Both the position numbers and the translations under genes were made by a program. Below are positions 56,149 to 64,000 of a stretch of 64,000 bases of DNA, in pieces. The notes beneath the pieces were generated by a model. That model ran no database searches and was not told where the DNA came from. It was given only the letters and a program-made list of their open reading frames with translations. Numbering within the stretch: position 1 is the first letter of the stretch; each line of letters opens with the position of its first letter. The DNA comes from Asterella californica (Eukaryota > Streptophyta > Marchantiopsida > Marchantiales > Aytoniaceae), in contig JAYKYS010000012.1 in assembly GCA_036924285.1 (NCBI GenBank), positions 6,510,001-6,574,000 on the forward strand, written 5' to 3'.

Positions 56149-56846
56149 CCAACGAGTACCGAATTTCTGTTCCTCCATGCATGGAGCTTTCTGCTTGAAA
56201 CTCCAAGTTTTAAGTCTGTTGACTCAGCAGTGAACACCCTGCTCCTCGGACCCTACAGTGATGTCAAGGATTAGTGAACTAATGTGCACTTAATTAAAGT
56301 CCAGGCGTGTTACGAGAAGTTACCAGCGCGTGCTATTTCTTAAACCTCGAGGGAAGGAGAATTTTTTCTAAGACATAAATCTTAAACATGTGATCTCCGG
56401 TCGCACCGTCGTGCTCCAAGGACCCTAAGACTGCAGCTTGCGGCCGAAGTGTCAAAATGGACATTGAGAAGATTGAACCCAAGACCTCATGGTCCTACTC
56501 TCGAGCTCTCATCAGCATGCTGTCACGAGGTGACGAAAAACTCTCTCCCGCATGATAATAAAGAAGTCTCACCGGATATCCACATCTCCTGTCCGAATTG
56601 CTCTCCTGCCGGACCCGGATTTACGCGTGCAACAATTAAACTGACACGAGGGACACTGCATTAATTCACTAATTTGTGACATCACTGCCGAGTCCTTGTT
56701 CCTCATTGTTATAACTTATTATAGACTCCTCATCCACAGGAGTATCTGAATGCTGGATGCCCTATCTCCAAGGATGCAGTGGGGTCCTAAGTAGCAGTCC
56801 TGACTAGTCCTTACATCGGAATGACTTATGTGTACGTACAACTCCT
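56149..56846. other. No gene seen
   Basis: A tRNA T-arm-like word (GATTGAACCCA, 56472-56482) is present without matching stems. No coding signal. Confidence 0.4.
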
Positions 56847-56862
56847 GGCAAAGCAGCAGCTA

Positions 56863-57014
56863 TTGCTTGTTGGCTACCCCATCCGTCTGTAGCCCGGGCA
56901 CCGTGGGGTCGAGTCCTCCTAATGGGGGGACTCATGCTGTGCAAGGGCAGCAGCATACGGCTGCAGAAAGTTCCACAGCGAAAAGAGGCCTAAAAAAAAA
57001 CCAAAACAAAAAAA
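56863..57014 (+). mobile_element. SINE with tRNA-like head and A-rich tail
   Basis: The 152-bp body is flanked by perfect 16-bp direct repeats GGCAAAGCAGCAGCTA (56847-56862 and 57015-57030). The 5' part contains GTGGGGTCGAGTCCTCC with a B-box-like GGGTCGAGTCC (consensus GGTTCGAnTCC), as in tRNA-derived SINEs. The 3' end is an A-rich tail, TAAAAAAAAACCAAAACAAA and AAAA. No open reading frame is present. The perfect duplication implies a fairly recent insertion by a LINE's machinery. Confidence 0.85.
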
Positions 57015-57030
57015 GGCAAAGCAGCAGCTA

Positions 57031-58835
57031 CTTCACACATGCAGTAGAAACATGACACCACGGCTGATTCACTTGGAATGCGATACAAGTGCTAAGGATG
57101 ATGGAACGAAACAAGTTGGAACCTGAATCTAGCTTGAACAGTTGACACTACTCACATTCTTTTCTTCGTATATGTTGAGACAACATGCGACGAGTCGTTT
57201 AGCTTTTCATTGATATACCCAAACTCGGACATTTGATGGATGCAACATATTTCAAGAGGTCGAGCTCCCTTCTTCTTCTCAGAGTAGATTGGATCTTGTC
57301 TCCCTCCTGAACCCTCGAATTTTGGGCTGGGGTGCAACACTCCGCTGGCTCAAGTCTACATTCTTACCATGGGATCCGGAATATATAACTTTTTTATTTC
57401 TTATTACTGTATAGGTTTATGAATTAAGAAACTTGTAAACGGCTGGAGTTTTCCAAGTTCGAACTCTTTTCATTAGTATCAATCAAGCTGGAGAGCTTGA
57501 AGTACTGCACACCACGTCCTCCATGATCATAACAAGATCATTCACATGTGGCAAAACTGCTTGCAGTTTGGAAAGGATTAGAGGGTTCCTTTCAACTTAA
57601 CGCTGGAAACATTTATTGTCGCTTGGTATCTCTCTCCACACATTCCTGAAGCCCACATGAGTTACTCTATCTAATCCAAAATATCTAAATACGATTATGT
57701 AAATATTTTCTATCCACCATCCTGCTAGCATTTTGTTTCGAGCTATTGATCTCCAAATCCTGGGATCCTCAAGGCCGCTTAGCTCCTGCTGCTGTAGAGA
57801 AGTCTGTAAATGCTCCACCAAAGCACAAAAAGAAGCGAGTACTGCGAAACTGCTAGCTAGTTGTTAGATATTCTTATCCTCGAGCAGAATGATACAAGAG
57901 CTCTTTGAAATATCTGAATGGTGTGGGTTAACTTTATGTTAGTCTGGCCTCGTACTCGTCGGAAACTGTGGTGTGTCACCAGTTTACATGACCTCATGGA
58001 GGATATATGATGTGTAATATCTTATTCCATAGTACACTGAAATATATCGATCGATTCTATTATCTTATATTCTATTCTATTATATTCTTCTTGTTTATTT
58101 CTAACTAAAAAAAAAGAATTGGTTCCAGAATTATGTTACCGTTCGGCACCCCAAGTCAACGGTGATTATTGTGTTAGTTAACATTGAACGATTATATTAT
58201 ATACAAGTTTGTAACCCTTGGAAGATGTAGGAAACTTTTTATATCTAAAATACCAAACCTGAATATGAATATTTCATCTTGTGTATATCAAACATATGTT
58301 CTCGAACAAATCAGATTTAAATAAGATCTGATTCCTGAATCATTCATGCCTCTATAAGTGTGTAATCTTTTACTATCCAATCTAATCTAATATGGCTTTT
58401 CATCCAATCTATGTATGTCGATTCCTCTCGATAAAATGGAAATTAGTGTGATAGAATCTGTTGAAAACTTCATGAGCATACGTTACAGTACCTTTTCACT
58501 ATCCTTCGTATATGTACTACCATCTGCACATGAAAAACACCACAACACCAGAGAAAATTAGACCACACTCTGCTTTCGACTGCACATAACGAGGAAATGA
58601 AAGATTGAAATTATGAGAGTCGTGATCTTGAAAAACAGACTTTCACTGATCATCTCAAGGAGTGTGTACATATGTTTCAGATGTTTGTACTGTATCAGAC
58701 TGAGTTATGTATATGTAGAATAGATCGAGAGAATTGCTTTGACTGAACTAATTAATTACGCATACATCTGCAAATGATATGACATTCAAAAGCAAATATC
58801 AGAAAATTGGTAGATCTGTTACAAAATTGAAAAAC
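57031..58835. other. No gene seen
   Basis: Open frames (57340-57152 and 57821-57597, minus) show no domain. A TTCTAT-rich simple repeat lies at about 58060-58095. Confidence 0.4.
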
Positions 58836-59179
58836 TGTACTTCAAGTTTCTTAAAATATTGAACTTTATCTCATAACAGAATATTACCCTAGAACTGATA
58901 CGTTAAAACTGATCAAAAGGAGAATTTAAGAGAAATGTGTACAGCTTTACTTAGACTTCAGAACTGATACAAACACAAAAGACCTCGGCTCATACTAATC
59001 CACAAAGAATGCGGGTTTATATACTATTGATACATAACTGCTGTCAACTCAAAGTGACTTACCTAACTGCTATCAAAGTACCTCTCATGTCAAAGTCATA
59101 TCACAAGTCATCTTTTTTTTTTCTTTCGTCTTTTCATCTTCAACAGAGTTTAGATGTGACCTTCTAATGATATTTAACA
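58836..59179 (-). repeat. 3' LTR of the copia element
   Basis: On the minus strand it starts TGTTAAATATCATTAGAAGG directly after the purine-rich ATGAATGAGGG at 59180-59192. It shares CTTAGACTTCAGAACTGATA-type blocks with 63318-63693. Confidence 0.8.
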
Positions 59180-59194
59180 CCCTCATTCATTAGA

Positions 59195-61990
59195 GCATCA
59201 CTTCTTTCACACATAGTAAATCTCTAATATATATAAAATTTAGCTTTGGTAAGGCTTTGGTAAAAATATCAGCAAGTTGGTCTTTTGATGGACAATATTC
59301 CAGCTTGACTATCTTAGCTTCAACTTTTTTTCTTGATATGATGTAACATTGTCTCCAAACTCTTTTTTCTTTCTCTAATAACCCTGTTGTTAACCAAGAA
59401 CATTGCACTCTGATTATCCACATGTACTATTATAGGTCCAGATATTTTTTCTCTCATCTCCAACAATAAATTCCTTAATCATATCAAGGTCATAGAACCA
59501 TCACTAAGAGCAATGTATTCAGCTTTTGTTGAAGATCTTGCTACTGTATTTTATATCTCGCTGCTGCAACTGATAATTCCACCTGAACATAAGTTGAAGC
59601 ATGCACTTTATGTGGATTTTCTGTTGCTAGTATCTCCAGTCCAATCCCTATCACTGAAACATGAAGTTCACTTCTCCCCTCCTTAAATATAAGACCAAGA
59701 TGGATAGTATCTTTCATATATCTCAGAATTCTCTTTGCTGCAACCTAATGAGATGAATTGGGCAATGCATAAATTGACTTAACCTCCCAACAACATAACA
59801 AATATCAGGTCTGGTGTGGATGAGATATCTGAGTTACCAATTAATTTTGTATAGATTTTTTTCAATGATATCTTCAGCTGTAATCTACTCAAAACCACTT
59901 TCTTGCTCCATAGGTGTTGTTGATGACTTGCAATCTTCCATCTAAAACTCTCCAAGTATAGACTGTTGAGAAAGCATAATACAATCCTCCATTTGTCAAA
60001 TATCAACACCAAAGAAGAATCTTGTTAAAATCCAAATAAGACATCTCAAGTCTCTTGCTGAGTTCGTCTTTGAGTACTTGCACCAACTCCTTATCACTTC
60101 CTAAAATTAAGATGTCATCCACGTATAACATGAATATGATCCTCTTTGAATTATCTTTTAAGATATAGAGATTTGGATCCAACTCTGATCTTTTGAGTTC
60201 ATGATTGTGTAGAAACACATATATTTCTCATAATACCAAACTCTTGGTGCTTGCTTTAATCCATATAGGGACTTTCTGAGAATGCACACATGATCATTCT
60301 TCTTTTTCACTTCAAATCCTGATGGTTGAACTATGTAAATTTTTTTCCTCTAACTCTCCATGAAAGAAAACTGACTTCACATCTGTCTGATGTATTTCTC
60401 AGTCGTAATGATTGGCAAGAGTCATTAAAAGCTGAATGAGTCACATTTTGCAACTGGTACAAAATTTTCTCCATAATCAATCTGTTCTTGTGTTGAAATC
60501 CTCTTGCTATTAACCTTATTTTCAACTTGTCATCCGAACCATCTGATTGTAGCTTGGTTTTGTAAATCCATTTGTATTGGATGGTTCTTTTTCTTCCTAG
60601 TAGCTTAACCAAATTCTATGTATGATTTTTGAGTAGCATTTTATACTCTTCTTGCATAACTTGTCTCTAACAGAGATCTTTGTTAGTTTTTTCAAATGTA
60701 GGTGGATCATCCTCTTGAATGCTTTCAGCAATTCCACAATAATCATCAAGCCTTGCAGGTGGTCTTCTAATCCTTTTTCATCTCCTTACTTAAAAATCTG
60801 CTGCATGTTGTAAATCATCTCTTTAACTTCATGAATACTTGGTAACTTAGATTCAGAATTTGGTTGAAATTCAACTTGCTCTTCACTAAGATCAGTGAGA
60901 GATGTTGACTGCTCCAAAATTCACTTGAGTATCAAATTTATCTTATTCTGAATTAATCTGATCCTCACTTGTAGGTAGTTTAAATTTGAATGTATCACAA
61001 TTTCTTTCTCATCTTCCATCAGATCAAAGTCCAACCCAGAGAATCTAACATCTCTGCTGATGTAAGTCTTTCTTGTAGACTGATTGTACATTTTGTAACC
61101 CTTAGTTTGCTCAGCATACCCACAAATATACAAATTTTGCATCCAACTTCTGTCTCTTTTCATCATTGATGTGTATGGAAGTTGTGCATCCGAAAACCTT
61201 GAAGTGAGACACATCTGGTTTCACTCTTGTAAATGTATCTTCATGTGTCTTGTGCCACACAGTTATTGTATAAGCCGTGTTCATAATGATAGTAGTTGTG
61301 TTGTAAACTTCAGCCTAAAAATAATTAGAAGGATTTCTGACTTTCAGCATGGATATGTCGCTTTCCACAATCATCTTATTTTTCCTTTCAGTTATACCAT
61401 TTTGTTGTGGAATACAAGTTGTAGAAATTTTCCTTTGAATACCATGCTTTTTCCAAAGTTAGTAAAGAGGTTCGAACATATTCTCTTCCTCCATCCAATC
61501 CGAGAACTTTAATCTTCTTTTCACTTTATTTTTTTACAAGAATTTTGAACTTCTTGAAGTATTCAAATACTTCAAATTTATGTTTCAAGAAATATAATTA
61601 TGTCATTTTATTTATATTATCAATAAATATCAGAAAATACTTACAACCTCCAATAAAATTTGCTTGCATAAGTCCACATATATCTGAATGGACCAAGGTC
61701 AACAACTCTTTTGTTCTTGCACCTCTTTCTTTTGGAAAACTCTTTCTATTTTGCTTTCCAAATGTAATCTTCATATATATCTCTGATAGTTGGTAATTTC
61801 ATTTCTGATATCTCTTCTACATACTATTATCTATCATATATTTCAGACTTTCAAAATTCAAGTGTGCGGATCTCTTATGTAAAAAACTTATTTGATTATA
61901 AGAATCAACAACTATAGAGACTTTTTGGACTTGAGATTCAATATTCAAGATATATATTCATGACTTTTGATCGTTTCTTCTTGAAGCAAT
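59195..61990 (-). pseudogene. pol: copia pol remnant: integrase, reverse transcriptase, RNase H
   Basis: Minus-strand motifs in order are these. Integrase: LVHSDICGLMQANFIGGC (about 61710-61650), CIPQQNGITERKNKMIVES (about 61430-61370) and its end GYKMYNQSTRKTYISRDVRF (about 61110-61050). Reverse transcriptase: IQYKWIYKTK and LKIRLIARGFQ (about 60590-60500), then the catalytic YVDDILILGS (about 60135-60100). RNase H end: LEYCPSKDQLADIFTKALPK (about 59310-59240). The catalytic YVDD is kept, but stops and frameshifts separate every block, so no active enzyme can be made. Confidence 0.9.
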
Positions 61991-63317
61991 AATGCTCTAA
62001 TTATGTGGAGCATTCAATATTTGCACTATTGTATCATCAAAATCACTTTCATTCTATGATCTGTGATTTTTCTAATATAGGATAAATTCATAGTGAGTTT
62101 TGGAATAAAGAGTAAGTCTTGTATACTCTTAATATGTTTTTCACTTGTTTTTACTCTCACAACTCCAGTATTTTGAACTCACATTACGTACCATCAGCTT
62201 GAGTAGTCTTAGGACTTGCAATTGTGAAATATTCTTCAAGAGTCTTCTTTGGCTGTCATGTGTTTAGAAGCACATGAATCAATGAATCAATTTTTATTTT
62301 TTGTTGTTTTAGATATCAAGTTGATAATAAATATATTATCAATATTTTTCTCTTCTTGTACATCTTCTTGAACATAATATTATTTGATGTAGAATTGTGA
62401 CTTTTATTTAATTTTCTAGCATAATAATCTTCAATCTTGCAAATTTTCTTTTCACACAAAAGATAAGTTTTTAATTTCTTTTCTCACTTTTTAATCTTGT
62501 GAATTTTTTTCTTACAAAGTGAACAAAAAATTGTACCTTCATTTCTTGAGTAGGAAGATACATGTTTCTGAGATTGTTGTTCTTCTTTTTTGTAAGTCTT
62601 CACCATAAAAACAAATCTTGATTGTTTTGAAAGAATATGTTTTTGATCAACTGCTTTTCTTCATGTAATAAGTTTCACTACTCATCATAAGTTGACAACT
62701 ATCACTTCTGTTGATATAAAAAATAAAATAAGATAATGGAGTACTAAAATTATTCAAAGTTATAAAAATTTAATTTTCATCATCATTTTCTTACTTTGGT
62801 TGGCTAAATAAATATCATTTATCTTCTCAAAGATGTTCATGAATATCTGCACTCACCTCCATCTTGATAGAGTGTAAATCATTCTTCAAATTTGTTATTT
62901 TATTTTTGCTCGAATTATCATATCTAATAGTTAAATTTTTTCAAGTTTTTGTTCGTGTTCACAAATCTCAATAATAAATCTGATGCTTGCTTTCACAACA
63001 AACAGAATTATTGACTAATGTTGAGTTTATTTCTTAATGAATCTTGGAGTTTCAAGAGAACTCTCATCATAAAATAAAATTATGTTTTTTTCAAAAATTA
63101 CACTCATAAATATTTTTCACTCAGAATAGTTTTTATGATCATTTTTAAAAAATTTTAACGGTTAAAACTTGAAAACCTAGTGTTCCTTTTCAAACCAAAC
63201 TCATTGAAAATAACAACCAAAGTTTCTTTCTTGCTGAGAAGATGACTCTAAAAATCCTCAAAAATTAAATATCAGATTATCAACATCTTAAACCCTTAGC
63301 TTGAACGACTTGAGAAC
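61991..63317 (-). pseudogene. Decayed gag and protease region of the copia element
   Basis: This is the position of gag and protease between integrase and the 5' LTR. The sequence is AT-rich with stops in every frame and no clear zinc knuckle or DTG/DSG triad could be read. It is assigned by position only. Confidence 0.5.
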
Positions 63318-63693
63318 TGGACTCCAAGTTTCTTAGGATACGGAACTTTGTTTCCCACAACAAACTACTATCTACTTGTTAAAATTGATAACATGTCAAC
63401 TTGTTAAAATTGATCAGAATAAAAAATCAATAAAAAAAAAATATCTTGAAATAAAATTTGTACAATTTTACTTAGATTTCAGAACTGGTACAGACAAATA
63501 AGACTTCTGTTCATACTACTCTACAAAAACTATAGATTAATAAACGTACATAATTGCTATCACCTCAAAATGACTTATCTAATTGTTGTCACCTTGAATC
63601 TCTATGTAAAAGTCATGCCACCAGTCATTTCTTTTCTTTTTTCCCTTTTACTTCTAATAGAATTTAAATGTGACCCTCTAATGATATCTAACA
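63318..63693 (-). repeat. 5' LTR of the copia element
   Basis: On the minus strand it starts TGTTAGATATCATTAGAGGG. The left border is set by the TG/CA rule and the alignment to 58836-59179. Confidence 0.8.
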
Positions 63694-63739
63694 AAATTTG
63701 TTTCCGAAGCGTTGATTCAAGAAAGAAGTTCAGGAAGTT

Positions 63740-64000
63740 CTACCGGGATCGTCCATGCTTCTTAACATAAGTATGAAGGCATGGAGTATACCTCAGTGTG
63801 GATTCACAATCTCGGCATCTCCAGCAACGGGAGGGGTTCTCTCCGGATACTCGAGCTTGCTGCATCCCACTCGGCCATGGGTTCTGAAGCACGGAAAGCA
63901 TGATTTGATGAATCGAGCACACTTCCTCCATGGCTTCGCAGCCTGGGTCGTGTGCTGTCTCCACAACCTGTCCAGGAACTCGTCACTGAATTCGAAAGTG
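63740..64000 (-). CDS. Possible partial exon of a gene running off the window
   Basis: GC content rises sharply at the edge. On the minus strand all three frames are open for most of this stretch, so the coding frame cannot be chosen. One frame reads FEFSDEFLDRLWRQH and CARFIKSCFPCFRTH. Another reads EDNPSRCWRCRDCE-like text, with CWRC and RDCE pairs. A GAG/GTATAC donor-like site is at about 63790. No family was recognised. Confidence 0.3.

Larger units (their letters stand above)
58836..63693 (-). mobile_element. Old Ty1/copia LTR retrotransposon
   Basis: Two related terminal blocks, 58836-59179 (3' LTR) and 63318-63693 (5' LTR), enclose a degraded copia-type gag-pol read on the minus strand. 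The domain order integrase, reverse transcriptase, RNase H is that of Ty1/copia. On the minus strand both LTRs begin TGTTA[A/G]ATATCATTAGA, typical of plant copia elements. Numerous substitutions and a 32-bp length difference between the LTRs show great age. No clear target duplication remains. Confidence 0.88.

Noticed and set aside
56460..56530. tRNA T-arm-like word GATTGAACCCA
   Set aside because: The flanking bases do not pair as a T-stem and no acceptor stem is present.

Overview
The window looks like repeat-rich nuclear DNA of a land plant, most likely a non-seed plant such as a bryophyte. One spliced gene (34409 to 33072, minus strand) belongs to a family found in all land plants. The transposable elements include a DUF7869-type transposase and a gag type that I associate with bryophyte-grade genomes. 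Introns have GT-AG borders and lengths of about 180 to 730 bp. Nothing suggests bacteria or an organelle. The species cannot be named from sequence alone.

Layout. 1-9.4 kb is decayed repeat DNA. It holds a heavily mutated solo LTR (1660-3312), a BED-finger transposase scrap (about 3780-4270, minus) and a cluster of 20-bp palindromes near 7.6 kb. At 9.4-19.3 kb a decayed DUF7869-type transposase (plus) contains a young gag-only LTR retrotransposon. That element runs from 12663 to 19123, has 2021-bp LTRs with 9 differences and is flanked by ACGC. A 226-bp hAT-type MITE with an 8-bp target duplication lies just upstream at 10459-10684.

20.9-31 kb is the most unusual part. A SWIM-type MULE-like transposase (24225 to 21721, minus) is open except for two TAG codons. 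A spliced gene on the plus strand (26174-29008) encodes an FCP1/NLI-type HAD phosphatase domain. An RPA-like zinc/OB-fold reading frame and a tail-anchor-like reading frame lie on the minus strand (30522-29743). These are separated by arrays of a 9-bp core (CAGTGCGAC / GTCGCACTG) in alternating orientation that form many short hairpins. Two arrays are halves of a 190-bp inverted repeat that encloses the first exons of the phosphatase gene. A second, very decayed copy of the transposase lies at 49.64-47.32 kb (minus). Both transposase copies are followed by a short tRNA-like fold.

33.0-34.4 kb is the one clean cellular gene, a small membrane-anchored protein of unknown function with two exons. 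35.7-58.8 kb is mostly AT-rich sequence without convincing genes. It carries a family of two-hairpin elements, a miRNA-precursor-like hairpin (38222-38317), a 118-bp direct repeat and a SINE with perfect 16-bp target duplications (56847-57030). 58.8-63.7 kb is an old Ty1/copia retrotransposon on the minus strand with diverged LTRs. The last 260 bases are GC-rich and may hold part of an exon of a gene that runs off the window.
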